DNA from: Paraphoma chrysanthemicola | Lineage: Eukaryota > Ascomycota > Dothideomycetes > Pleosporales > Phaeosphaeriaceae | Assembly: GCA_020744225.1 (NCBI GenBank) | Contig: JAGMWG010000024.1 | Span: 464,511 to 528,510 of the forward strand | Reading direction: 5' to 3' | DNA: 64,000 bases | Shown: positions 1-12,016 of the stretch, piece after piece | Layout of the letters: each line of letters begins with the position of its first letter | Numbering within the stretch: the first letter of the stretch is position 1 | Made by a program: the position numbers and the translations under genes | The notes under the pieces: model-generated | The model's input: the letters and a program-made list of their open reading frames with translations, nothing else | Told to the model about the DNA's origin: nothing | Database searches by the model: none

Positions 1-491
1 CGTTATGCGGTTGGAAGAGCATAATACAGGCGTTTTTTGTTTCGGGTTGTCGGGTAGGCATTATCAGGCGCATGTCATTGGGAAAGAGCATATTGATACC
101 AGTGTTATTAGAGGTAGACTTGCTGTTCGAACATGTAGCGAGGTATTCGAGCATGAGGAATGCATAGTTTTGGCAAGTACAACTTCTATTTCATCTCATC
201 CACCTCGAAATACACTACTTTTACTACTTACCCAAACCGCAGCGCGGATGTCCTCGCCTGCTACTTCATACTCAAACGCAACATTGATGTTATAGCCTGG
301 AGTTCCTCAGTCCTTCACAAAGATTCTGTTGGACGTGTAAGCATATGCAAAGACCTTCAGGAATGAGTGTGGGATGATATCACTTGAGATGTAGTTTTAT
401 GTGAAGGAAACATTTAATTTAAGTACTACTACTAATTAAACCATCTGTAGTACCTAGTCTTGCAGCACAGACTTGAAATCCCCCTCCCCCC
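1..491. other. Intergenic left edge, no gene recognised
   Basis: Only short ORFs without recognisable similarity are present. The right part lies just downstream of the zinc-finger gene stop on the minus strand and should hold its 3' untranslated region. Confidence 0.5.
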
Positions 492-3319
492 CTACTCCTC
501 CATCTCCATCTGCATGTTCTGGGCGTAGTTGGGAATACTAGGGTATTGTGTCTGCACCTGCTGCTGACTGGTACCCATGAAGCCCATCCCGTTGCCTTGA
601 GACTGTTGGCCCAGCTGTCCAGCCAGCATATACCCGCCGTAAGGACTGTTATTGGCGCTCAGCTGCTGAGCCTGTTGTCTAGTCATCGCAAGCTGCCGAT
701 TCAAGCCCGCATTGTTCTGCTGCAAGCGACTAATCACCGTATTCTGCATGGCGCGAACCTGCTCCATCTGACCTAGCGAGCGCTCCAGCTCGAGGATCAG
801 GCGACGGTGTGCTGCAAGCTGGATGTCGGTTATCTGGGACCATTGCTGTGCGACTGCGCGGTGCTGGTAGGTCGTCTCGCCGGTTTGGATGTCGAGGGGT
901 TGGCATTCGAGCTGGAGCATGTTGGCCATTGGATTGTTGACCTGTTTGCCGTCGGGTTTGTTGGATGTGCCGGGGCGTGGCTTCATGACGTAGATGGTGT
1001 CTCCGTCTTTGCATGCTGTGCTTGGATACTCCTTGTCCTTGATCATCACCGGGGTCAATCTGTATGCGATGTCCACGTAGCGCTCGCGATGAGGTTTATT
1101 CGGCGTCGGCGCGGGCCAGCGGTAGATGAACTGCAGGTCGTGGCCGAAACGAAGGCCGCGCTGGGCGCAGTAGTATTCGAGGCTCGGGCCGAAGGGGGAC
1201 GTGGGGGCAATGGTGAGGATGGAGAAGATGGGAATACCGCTGCGGTCATAGGTGTTGCTGTGGATGCGGAAGCGGATGGTTGGAGCGGGCACCTTGGTCG
1301 TAGCAGGCGCGAGGGAGAGCTGGGAAAGGGTCAGTTCCTGGATTGAGAACCAGAAGAAGATATGTGCCTTTGGAGTGAGTCCGTGCCGGATAGGGAGCTT
1401 GACGATCAGCCGCTCTTGGTCAGTATGGTCTTCTTCCTTGTCATCAAGGTCCATGTTAGTACCGTCAGGGGCATGACGCTGCTCCATAGATGACTGGTGG
1501 GATGGCTGGCGAGATGTCTGACGTGAAGGCACCTGTGAGCCTGGAGCTGATTGCTGGCTAGAGAGCATCGAAGGCATGCCAGAGGGAGCCCGTGAAACCA
1601 CTGCGCTGAAACCTGGCGCCAGGCTGCTCGTCCCGATCATTGGACCGTAGGAGGTTTGGCCCATTTGGCGGCCTGCAGGGAAGCCCGCATAGGACCCAAG
1701 ACCGATAGTGCGGGACATGGGGAAACTGTCATACCCCAGCCCAATACCCGCTTGAGTGCTTGGAATGTCTTGCGGCAGGTATTGACTTGGGTCCGAAGGT
1801 GCCATCAATCTGTCCAGGTACTCAAACCTCTGTGCCATCTCTCGTTGTTCCGTAGTCTGGCGCAAGGTCGGAACGTACTCTGAGCCGTCAGCAACATCAG
1901 ACTGATCCTCAGACTCTTCCTCGGACTCTTCCTCGGACTCATCCTCGCACGGCGGGGCTCCTGACATCTGCGTCAGTTGATGATTAGCTGTCAACTCGGA
2001 CATGGCGTCCGCGGAGGTTGGGAAGACTTCTGGAACATCGCGGTCGCCAAAGTCAATAGGTGAGAGCAGACTGCGTCGAGTGGAGTCGAAAGCGGGATGG
2101 GCGTTAGGTTCAGCCGACGATGCTGATGGAATTCCGCAGCTCTTGGAATTACTGGGAGATCCTGATCTCGGATCCTGGTGACCATCTTGCAAGATGTCAG
2201 CTTCTCTGGCACTCTTTGTCTATATTGGCAATGATCGTAGAAAGCAGGCCGTGCGTAACTGGGCCTCTTGCAACACGCTACTGGCTGGAGGGGCATGGCT
2301 GCGAGAACGAGAGGGGCTGTTACCGCGTGTAGCACGAGACATACCTTTTAGTTCGTCGAAAGAGGGTTCGATCTCTTCATCACCGCGTTCAATCTCCTTC
2401 TTGACGCTGCGGCCTTTGCGCTTCGTCCTGGGCTTTGCTTCAGGGCTACGGTCTGGCGACTGGTCCGCCTTGCGCTTCGTCGCATTGGACACTGGCATTT
2501 CATGGCTTGAGTTGTTGGGCTGCGAGGGTGCAAATGTCAAGCGCTGGGGAGAGCAATCTGCAATCGGCTTATCGTGTTTGGTACACGACCTACCCGCCTG
2601 CACACAAGCCGAACAGCTGCCCTCGGTCGTGGTCCCATCGCACTGCTGGCTGGCGGACTCGCAGCACTCGTCACAGAGCTTCCAGCACGAATCGTGGACG
2701 TGATTCTGTTCTTGCAGTTAGCATAGTGACACTGCATGAACGATCACACCTACCGTGAGCAAGACCTTCGCCATTGAATAGTTTGGCGACAACTCCAAGT
2801 GACAGCGGGGACAAACCCATCTTGACACGCTACCGGCAGTTGTACGCTCTCTATAGCACACACTTCTCTTATCTGCAAGGTGACGCTGCCTGTTTGTTAG
2901 TAGAGGCCACTACAGCGAGGTGATTGTCTTGTTACTGACGCTCAATTGCCTTGCTGTCGCATACGTCTTGTCGCAATGCGAACAGTCGAATGTTGAGGAA
3001 GATGTCTCATCGGTCGCACTATCTCTTGCTGGTGCCGGAAGAGGTGAGCCAAGCGACGGCGTTGTAGCCGCTGCAGAATCCCCGGTGCCACACTCAGCAT
3101 CCACCGTCGCTTGCTGGTCACGTGGCGAATCTGCAGGAGACCCAAGCTCCGAACGCGCTGGCGAAAGCGACGAAGAATCAGAAGGCGAAGTCGGAGATGC
3201 GTGAGCCGCGATGGCGGGTCTGTACGATACGTTAGCATGCGGCGCTTTCGGGTGATGGGTTTCCAGCAGACTTACGGATCTTGAAAGCCACGGCCATGCG
3301 CGCCTTGTGGAGGGTCCAT
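492..3319 (-). CDS. Nuclear-type protein with C2HC zinc finger, Cys-rich cluster and ubiquitin-like region
   Basis: Five exons give an 857-aa protein: 3319-3276, 3219-2940, 2885-2754, 2705-2282 and 2185-492. The joins keep frame, and splicing after exon 2 rebuilds a zinc finger (C94-x2-C97-x12-H110-x7-C118). A WVCPRC knuckle (C133, C136) and a second cysteine cluster from about residue 159 (CWKLCDECC) follow, then basic KRK-rich segments that look like nuclear localisation signals. The middle is acidic and Ser/Gln-rich. A folded region near residues 560-700 resembles a ubiquitin/SUMO-like fold, and the Gln-rich C-terminus is probably coiled-coil. I infer a nuclear, possibly chromatin or SUMO-linked role; I cannot name a family. 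The start is the ATG directly before a canonical GTAAGT intron. The last intron (96 bp, donor GTAGCG) is the least certain. Confidence 0.7.
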
Positions 3320-4437
3320 TCTGTTCTGCAATGGCTGTAACCTGAGCACATACAGTCTGTATTGCTTCGCAAAGTTGATGTGGTCTTCTTGTCTGCACGA
3401 AAGAGGTTTTCGTTCGCGGGCTGGTGTTTTGGCTGGCGCGTTGTGCGCAAAGTGCCCGCCAAGACATATGGGGCTAGCCAGGTACGTAGAAGAGCAATAA
3501 GCTATGACACACAAAGTTGTGTTGCCATTGCGATGATGTTCACCTTGATGAATGAGCGGTGAAAGTAGGAAAGGGCACGAGGAGAGATGTGTTGCAGATG
3601 AGCCATGGCCTGCCTTTACGCCGATGTCAACATAGTGGGCTGTAGAATCGCAACCAGAAGCCTACAATACTTCGAGAAAATGCGCATAAGGAGTGTTGGC
3701 AAGTACATCCTCATGAAGGTTTGCCATGCTTTTGAAGGGGCCAGAATTGTCGATAAGGTCAAATTTCTACGTGGACGCCAGAACAGCAACATGCAATGAT
3801 AGAGAAGTAGGAAAAGATCGATGAGACTGCTTAAAGGATATGATCGAGGTTCAGTGAACAGGACGACACAAGAAAAGAATGAAATGTGAGGAATTGAGGG
3901 TGCGGCGTCTGAGAGTGAGATAGGCCGCAAGCGAGTACGCGCATGGCGATGCATATCATACTAATCCAGACCCAAGATAGCGAGAGTGTGATACTCCCCT
4001 GTGGTCGATCACATTGGCGATATCATGTGGGTGTAGTTGGGACGTGTTGTGCTCGAACGCACCCAATGCAATCTCCGGGTTTGCATGACCATTTCGGGTG
4101 CAATAGGAGTAATTACGAATACAGGGTGCTGTATCAGTTCATGAGCGTGATTTCCAGAATGAGACGAGATGGAATTGGTGCTGTACAGAGTAGAGATGCT
4201 GAGGAGGTGAGGTTGTGATGCATGGCCCAATCCCATCCCGGCTAGCGGCGCACTGACTCACGGCTTCCATCACGGTCACGAGACTACTTGTAACAACCTT
4301 CCCTTCATCATGCATTCACCCTCGTCCAAACACAAGAGTTTACCACTTCGACAAAGCTTCAAGGAGCTGCCTTTATATTCTCGATCTGGGATCTGATATC
4401 AGCGCCACTAACGCGTGTTGTCGAGAGACATGCCACT
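3320..4437. other. Intergenic, no gene recognised
   Basis: This is the presumed promoter of the zinc-finger gene and the 3' flank of the xylanase gene, which converge in direction. ORFs of up to 112 codons occur on both strands but have no domain, signal peptide or splice support. Confidence 0.5.
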
Positions 4438-5178
4438 CTAGCCCACAGTGATTGTGCTGCTTCCACTTGGAAGCAGAGTTCCATTCGAGAAACCCTCCGT
4501 GCATAGAATCATGTAATCATGATTACCCAGCCTCATTCCCGCCTTCGACCAAGCATCGAAATGCTTTCCGGTCGTAATCGTTCCACCCACGCGCTTCTCC
4601 GTGCGCACCGACCAGAACTGTGTAAACGTCCGCGTGCCTTCAATCGACGGTTTGTTGACACGCTGGCTCGTGTACAGCTCGTAAGTCCCCTCCTCGAACG
4701 TGAAATTACCCTTCTTCGTCCATGGTTCGCCGGGTGCCAGGATATCGTATGACTCGATGATGTAGTATTCGATGAGAGGATTGCGGGTCCAGCCGTACAA
4801 AGCTAAATATCCAGGGCCTTTGGCATCGTACGTGCCTGAGTACTTGACCGCTCTATCTCAATTCATCAGCCCAATATCGAACTGAAATCCACGTACAACT
4901 TGCCTTGAACCCCCCGGCTTGAAACCAGTTCCGGCAACGAAGCCACCTCCCTTCTGCCCGGACCATTTGCATGTATACTTCCCGCCACCTTGCTGGCTGC
5001 ACTGAAACGAGCCGCCGCCTTCAGACCAGAACGAGTAGTATCCGCCTTGACGGGATGCCAAATGTGCAGGTGGCGCGACTGTCTCGTGGTTGATCAGGCC
5101 AGTGAGTCCGCTTGGCGCTGTAAGAGCGATTGGTAGTGCACCCAGCAGAACGCCTGCAAGCGCGTATAGTGCCACCAT
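4438..5178 (-). CDS. Secreted endo-1,4-beta-xylanase, glycoside hydrolase family 11
   Basis: Two exons (5178-4904 and 4852-4438) encode 229 aa, the usual length for GH11 enzymes, which cut the xylan backbone of plant cell walls by a retaining mechanism. Residues 1-21 form a signal peptide, followed by a short propeptide. The GH11 hallmarks are in order: YYSFWSEGGG, YGWTRNPLIEYYIIE with the nucleophile at E120, the PSIEGT and WSVRT thumb motifs, and LCTEGF with the acid/base at E211. The 51-bp intron uses a GC donor (AG|GCAAGT) with a normal acceptor. Splicing restores the conserved SR-x-x-x-YSG stretch, whereas reading through hits a stop. The enzyme would act outside the cell. A promoter and the coding start sit alone, with no partner hydrolase adjacent. 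Confidence 0.95.
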
Positions 5179-8100
5179 TATGAGTTTACTGTGGTAACCC
5201 GGGTTTTCTGAGTGGAATTTTGATGTGCTTCGACTGATGGCAACCCACGGATGCAGCGAACCTTCTAGGTGTTATGCTGCAGCTTAGAAATTGACCTTTC
5301 GGGCCAAGATAAAATAACCGTGTGATAGTTAGTACTCGTCCCCAGAATTTGGTACATTAGCCATAGTCTTCTCGTGTGGAGCTCCAATGTGGAGTGTGAG
5401 GTGAGTATGTTCATAGCCAAGATACAAGCTTGGAAATTCAAGCTCACTGACGCCACTACCAAGACTGGGGTACATTGCTTCTAATTTGTTTAATGCTTCC
5501 ACAGCTGCAGTAAAGCACCGAGTCGAGGTCTCTGCATCGCTGCGCTTCCCGAGCGCAGTTTGTGATTGGTGTCGACGAGATGCCTGCTATCTGCCGGCGG
5601 TAGTTCCGAGGCTATACCCATATTACTCTCAGAACTACCGAAGAGATGCGAGGAATGCACATTCGACGTTCCACATCTGTTTCAAACATGGCGCTCATAT
5701 CTTGTGTGGCTTGGGGTTGTCTAGGAATTCGTACGGTGGTGGCTGACGTCCCAGGGTTAAAACGGCAAGACGCATTTGGCCGCATGTTTTTGCTACTGGG
5801 CGGGTTGGTTAAAGCCAACACTTCCTAGAGGTCTTCACAACACTATACACACGTAGCACGACACCAATAATGTACCAGATACTTCTAAGAACTACAACAA
5901 TGAACTTATAGCAGCATGTGAATATATTCAGCCTTATAAGACCAGAACTATGTGTGTAGCGATGTTCTAGGGCACCTCTATATGGAGTGCACGGCCAAAC
6001 TACAAGATCACTCGGCCAAATATATATTTGGCCTTTGGAACGTGAGCGAAGAAGATCTTAAGACCAACTGACCATGAGCGTTCGATTTCCTCTCCCACTT
6101 GCGGCCTGTTTGACCATTTATAGCCGGACGTCGTCGCTATGCCGGTGCGCCCGTTGTCGGTGAATTAAGTTGCGTTACTTTTCGCGAGTGTTAGCGCCTA
6201 TTGAGAAAGTGATCATTCGTTGTCATTGCGTAGGGAGCATCATCAGCCCTAGACATCAATCCGCGCTGCATGTCGATCCTTCTACTACCTGCATCTCTCC
6301 ATCCATAACAATACAATAACAATAGGTCATGAGGGTAGATCTAATTCTGTGCTCTTCAAGGCAATATCCTTGTCATTGCTCTTTTCTGATAAGTGAATTG
6401 TTTCAGAAAACCGGTCAAGTCTGGTGTAACCACACCTGATATATGGGCGTCCACCGCGATGTTTCAGTAGCCCCTCGCCAGCCGAAACGCGTGCAGGCCG
6501 GCCAAGGGCCCTGGAAGCTTCTCTCTGGCTGGAGATATCGAACCAGTTCTTTTGTCTTGACGTTGCCTCTATGTATCTTTTGCGGGGATAACCCTACTTT
6601 GATGGGAAACTACGTACATTAGGGGTCGCGTAAGAGACAGTTGCATTACTGAGATCACATGCCGGCCTTTATGACCTCACGGTAATGTAAAATCATACGA
6701 CGACGTGAGATTTAACAGTCTATATTATAGCAGGATCTCTTCCGAGTACATGTGTTCCGGCCCGCTCTGTATTGGCAAGAGGAACTCAGAAATAAGGCGA
6801 ATGTCTTCCTTCTGGTCACCCAATGAATTCCATGAGATGGCGTTCCAAAACATTATTGTCCGCCTCATTGTGAAGATTGTGCTCAATGTCATGTGCTATT
6901 AGCAGAAAGTACGCGACCCAACCTGGCAGCGTTGAAGATCTGAGACGGAACAAGCTCCAAATACATCTTCGGCGCATGGCTCTGCGGACAGATTGATTTG
7001 CGTAAACAAAGACATTCATTGGTTGTGACATGATGATAAATATTTGTTGTGAAACAATGCATCAATAGACGATCAAGCCACAAGTCCCTGTGCTCAACCA
7101 TTCAGCTTAGATCAGTTGAGATCTCGGCCCCATAACGCAGGGTTCATTCTGCTTCGATTAGCGTTGCCTAGTTGTTACCAGGCTGTGCGGATGTCCAACG
7201 ATACAACGCACGCATAGCGCGTCTGCCATGCTGTTTCCATCGGCTAAGGGTGCCTTTTGGACTGACATGCATGCTGAAGGATTCACGCAACTCCAATCCT
7301 TCAGTTCTGGCAGCAGTACCTATCGGACAGTGTTTCAATCAAATCTTGACGTAGAACGTGATCACCGGACCGGATCGGTGTGTTGTCCTGCCGGTCAGAA
7401 GCTCTGAGGCGCAGTAACGATATTGTTGATATTAGAACTCAGAACAGCAAGATCTTGGACCACCACTCAGTGCTACACACCCAGAGCACAATCGCCCCCA
7501 ATCAATAGTGTCAATTCACAAATTGGGGTATACTTGGGACATGTTCTGCGCTGAAGTTTCCTCCTTGCGCTCCGCGGCATTGGCAGCCCTGATTCTAGGT
7601 TCGATGGCCTGTCGTTCAAGATGTAAACAAACCACTGACGAGCTCGCGTCGTAGCTTCACTCACCGCCGCAGCCCCTTTGGAAGAAGTGCACAACGAACG
7701 CGAGCCACCAGGTCGAGACTGGGTGGGAGTTCTCTTTGGGATTGGTGCCATAGCAGTTGGGATACCAGGGGCCATGGTTGCAGTATACACGCTCAAATAT
7801 AGGCGTGACGCAAGTGAGTGAACCTTTTGTATTGGGAGCAGCAGTTAGGTGACCCTCATCTAAGCCGCTTAATCTCTGCAACAAAGATCATCGGCTGGGA
7901 CGTACAGGAGTTCGGACCCATGTTAGGATATTATTCGCTGTGCCCATGACGGCGTTCTAGGCAGCGATTGGTGTGGAAGCTGGACACACTACTGACTCCA
8001 ACAAAGACCGAATCGTGTCAGCCTTTCAAGCTAGCCGGGAAGGGTTGCCAGAAGAATCATATGGTGCGTTAGCTCTTGCCTAAGTTTTCAAGCAATTCAC

Positions 8101-9456
8101 TGATACGGACTGTAGCGTCGTTAAATTCGCCCGCGTGCTCTACTTCCATAGAGCTTTGCAGTTCCGAGAGCCTCCCTCGACAATCTGATGCGACAATTCT
8201 TCCTGCCCAGGGCACGAAACTTTCGGCAAGAGAAATTCAATATACAAGCGCATCGGAGCCAGCGAGCGCAAGCGATATCCGGGCGATTTCCAATCCCCAT
8301 CATGAAAATGAGATGTGGACTTTCCTGGAGAACGAGAGACTGGTATGGAGTTGAATTATGGGGAGAGGTCTTGATCCGAGTGAGAGTATGGGTCAGCTTG
8401 GAGCAGCATGGCATTAAATTTGCGAGTAGAGTGTAGGCCGAAAGTACTTCAGGGGCACAGGGCAAAGGGCAGAAGGCATTCCTATAACCATGCTGCGCAT
8501 GGTTCTCTCAGTAAGTACCGCTGCGCGGTGCTTAGGTAATGAAGCTTGAAGAGGATACCCAGGCAATATGTCGGCGTTTCTTCAGTATACCTGCAAAGAG
8601 ATGGCGCATTGAAAGGGCCAAGCTCACAGATTTCGCATCAACCGTCCTTTCGCCTCGCATGATATTGTCTCAACCTCATGCCTCCGCCATCAGGAGCTAA
8701 TTCGATGACGTAAGGTCAACCAACTACGACCCAATTAGCCTCATTATTGTGCTGACGAGTGCGCTCCTTCTACAACATTCATCCCTATGTGGCGTTGAAT
8801 GCTCCAGAAGTCCACGCGCATTATGACACTGCTGATCCTGCCCCGCGCTGCATCGGTTGGCGCATCAGAAATGCTGCGCTACACCTCCCGCATCTTGACT
8901 TGCTCAGTGGGACGCTCCCGATGGTTCTCACAGGCATGTAGGGTTTCAGCACATATGTCATAATGCACTGAAGACCTCCGAGCCCCTACATGCGCGATAT
9001 CAGCGAAGCTTCTCTAGGACTTGGAACTATTCGCGCTGCACCTATTTCAATTTGTTGGTGTAGCAGACGAAACTCTTAGTTGCCCTACAGCGAGCATTTA
9101 TCTCATTCCGCCGCCTCACTAAACTAATGAAGTCGAGCTTGGAAGCCTACCGTAGTTAGGTAGAAATCAAGAGAATTTGCGTATATTGGTATGCAATTCG
9201 CCGAACAATGCTTTACATCAGTTCGTGGGTCGCCAAAAGGGCATGCTTGGCCGGGATAACCGATGAAGTTATCCTTTGAAGGTGAGATGGTCGCACAGAT
9301 CCTGACACTGTGAGTTACCTCACATCATATTTCGTTCTCATTCGTCCTTCAAATACACAAGCAGATTTCCTATCAACTGGCCTTAAACATCACCACACGG
9401 ACATCTTATCTCCTTGCAAACCACCCACTATACCGGCGTTATGAATGAACAATGTA
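5179..9456. other. 4.3 kb intergenic region
   Basis: No convincing gene was found on either strand. Short ORFs overlap each other and have no domain. The one exception is an ORF without a start codon at 7639-7821, listed separately. The segment 5860-6700 is locally AT-rich. I saw no tRNA-like cloverleaf, transposon termini or tandem array. Confidence 0.45.
7639..7821 (+). other. Orphan ORF with one predicted membrane helix, possible exon or gene relic
   Basis: Sixty codons lie between stops and contain RDWVGVLFGIGAIAVG followed by a hydrophobic run ending in KYRR, which looks like a single membrane helix with a positive flank. No ATG precedes the helix, and a potential donor (AA|GTGAGT) lies just before the stop. 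It could be an internal exon whose partners I could not find, or a relic. Similar single-helix N-termini occur in many fungal proteins of unknown function. Confidence 0.22.
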
Positions 9457-9777
9457 TCAACAGAACTTCTGCTTCGTCGCATAGTCGCACATCACTTTCC
9501 CCACACAATTACAGCATTTGCACACCTTCACGCCGTAGTTAGACTTGCACAAGGACAAAACGTACGTTCTACTTGCCTTCTTCTGTTTCTCAGCGTTGTT
9601 TGTCCCGTCAATGCATGTCAATGTCTGCGCATTCCACCGAAACTTGTTGTAGCAGGCATTGGCGTTGATGACGGCCGCACAGTCGTCAGTCCTGGCTACC
9701 TCTCTTGTACACTCTGGGAATGTCTGAGCCGCTGCGAGAGCGCAGAGAAGAGAGATTGTTGGGAGCGTGAATCGCAT
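9457..9777 (-). CDS. Small secreted cysteine-rich protein, effector-like
   Basis: The open frame encodes 106 aa with a clear signal peptide (MRFTLPTISLLCALAAAQT). Within it lies a 51-bp segment, 9576-9526, with a GC donor (AG|GCAAGT), a TCTAAC branch site and an AG acceptor. Removing it keeps frame and gives 89 aa. The spliced mature form has ten cysteines, including a CKCCNC cluster near the C-terminus. The unspliced form has eleven. An even count suits disulfide pairing, so I favour splicing (exons 9777-9577 and 9525-9457). The length, secretion signal and cysteine content match fungal effector candidates, but no family is recognised and function is unknown. Confidence 0.75.
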   Translation of the reverse strand: MRFTLPTISLLCALAAAQTFPECTREVARTDDCAAVINANACYNKFRWNAQTLTCIDGTNNAEKQKKASRTYVLSLCKSNYGVKVCKCCNCVGKVMCDYATKQKFC

Positions 9778-10438
9778 TTCGATTCAGCGTTAGAAGGTAA
9801 GTATATGTGATGACGACCTTGACGTGAAGTGCCTGAGTTGGACGGGATGAGGATGTTGAGGCGGATGCAAAACTGACTTTTGCATCCAGAAATATTCGGG
9901 TCGGTCAACCAGATTTGATGAGTTGTATGGTCGGCAGAATGGCACCGTTAAAGGCAGGAAGAGATGGGTGCGTGAACTCACGCTGCATCGCTAAATTCAT
10001 AAAGGCATGTCAACCGATAGCACCGTTGGCGAAGCAGCCAATCGTACCCCACTTGTGGTGCACCCTCCAACATCACTGCGGGGTTGTTCTATCATCGAAA
10101 GTGCTATCAGTCACTCAGTTGCACTTTCTTGGGATGAAATCCAGTGAGCACAGAAGGATAGCCGGATTAGCAGTCAAAACTCCTTGGCGGTGCGACGCAT
10201 GCTCGTCACTTCATATGGGCTAGATTAACCACATCTTCGGCTGTTCGCAACGTCCCTCGGAAACATCGACCACCACGGACACCAGAGTATCTTACCATCG
10301 TAAGTTTGTTGACGCCAAGTGGGCGGCAAACGGCAGTTGGGTGATGTCAGATGTCAACACCAAGGTGATAATTCATGGTCATGCCTCTGCTCGACTTCAA
10401 CTTGCCCACACTATCAAGCCAAGCAGCGAATTCCATTG

Positions 10439-11900
10439 ATGAAGCCGAATACTCTAATCACAGCCTTCGGGCTTCTAGCACCAGCAAATGCAGGCTTGTT
10501 GCGCTTCGGATGCGCGCAGCTCACCGTGCAGCGCCTCGACCCTCTGGTCAATCCAGGATCAAACCCTTCGCCTCACATTCACCAGATCATTGGAGGAGTG
10601 AGCATACGCATCTTCACAAGTTAGGTCATAATTCTGACATCAAGCAGAACTCGTTCAATATCACCATGGACCCGCAAAAGGGCCATGACCTCCCCAAGCT
10701 CTCTACATGCACCAGCTGCGAGTTCAGTGAAGACTTCAGTGAGTCGAGCAGGACTTGTAAAACAAATCTTAACAGATGCTGAATGTTTCCAGGTAATTAT
10801 TGGACCGCTGTGATTTATTACAAGGCCCGCAATGGCACATACAAGCGCGTTCCGCAGCGTGCACAACAAGGCATCGAGAACACCAACGGCGGCATGGTAC
10901 AACATCACCGCTCTCTCAAGCATGGATTCCTTCTGACCCATGACAGATGGTATACTACATGACCGACGCTCTCTTTGACACCGCACAGGCCAGCAAAGTC
11001 ACCGCCTTCAAGCCCGGCTTTCGCATGTACGTCTTCACACATCTACTACTACTATCTTCGGCACCAGGGCTGACCTTACGATTAGGCTCGTCGGCTCAGT
11101 CGAGAACAAGGACCGCGAAGGTGCTCGCGACTTTCGCCAACTGACGTACATCTGCATGCAAAACGAAGGCACACGTGAGCCCGAGACGCTCGAGTTTCCA
11201 AAACAGCCTTGCCCGGCTGGCATCATGATCAACCATCGCTTTCCGTAAGTCTTCACCTACATCTACCCTCAATGCATTCCTACCTATGAAATGCCTTCTT
11301 TGATGTACTATTCCATGCCAACAATGCTGATGCACGATACAGTACATGCTGGGACGGCGTCAATCTCGACTCCCCCAACCACCGCGAACACGTCAGCTAC
11401 CCCGAGACCGGCACATTCGAAAGCGGTGGCAAATGTCCTTCCACGCATCCCGTGCGCTTGCCACAGATCTTGCTCGAGACGGTGTGGGATACGAGGCAGT
11501 TTAATAATAAAGCTGATTGGCCTGCTGATGGATCACAAGTACGTACCCGTCTCCCCTTTCTTTCCACTGCCTTGCTATCACTTCCCTTACCATTCCCATT
11601 CCCACTTTCCGAGACCACATTGCACTTGCAATACTCCATTAAGTTCTTGCTAACGCCTTCGCTTGGTAGCCATTCGCATGGTCGTCAGGAGACAATGCCG
11701 GCTGGGGTACGCACGCCGACTACGTGTTTGGATGGAAAGATGACTCGTTGCAAAAGGCAATGGACAGTAAGACATATGTATCGGCACCGACGCTTAAGAA
11801 GCAGAATATCGCGGCGCAAAATAAATGTGTTGTCAAGGATATGGTGGGCGAGGTGTTTGATGGGTGGTTAAAGACGTTGCCGGGGGGTATGACGTTTTAG
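10439..11900 (+). CDS. Secreted DUF1996 protein
   Basis: Seven exons encode 339 aa: 10439-10597, 10648-10738, 10793-10896, 10947-11026, 11086-11244, 11343-11538 and 11670-11900. All joins keep frame. The N-terminus is a signal peptide (MKPNTLITAFGLLAPANA) followed by the family start GLLRFGCAQLTVQRLDPLV and PSPHIHQIIGG. Later hallmarks are FSEDFSNYW, TAFKPGFRM, CPAGIMINHRFPTCWDG and HADYVFGWKDD. DUF1996 proteins are common secreted fungal proteins of unknown activity, and some carry a C-terminal carbohydrate-binding WSC domain, which is absent here. The sixth intron is unusually long (131 bp). Confidence 0.93.
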
Positions 11901-12016
11901 ACCGAGACATTGGGGAGTGGAGGGAGGGGGTGTTCGAGGGGAGGGAAAGTCGTGTAGATTGGATATTCTAATTTGATTTGATCTTTACTTGACCTACAGA
12001 CTTTCTAAGTATGTTT

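Noticed and set aside
3616..3954. 112-codon minus-strand ORF with hydrophobic stretches
   Set aside because: No domain, no conserved start region, overlapping ORFs on the other strand; chance ORF.
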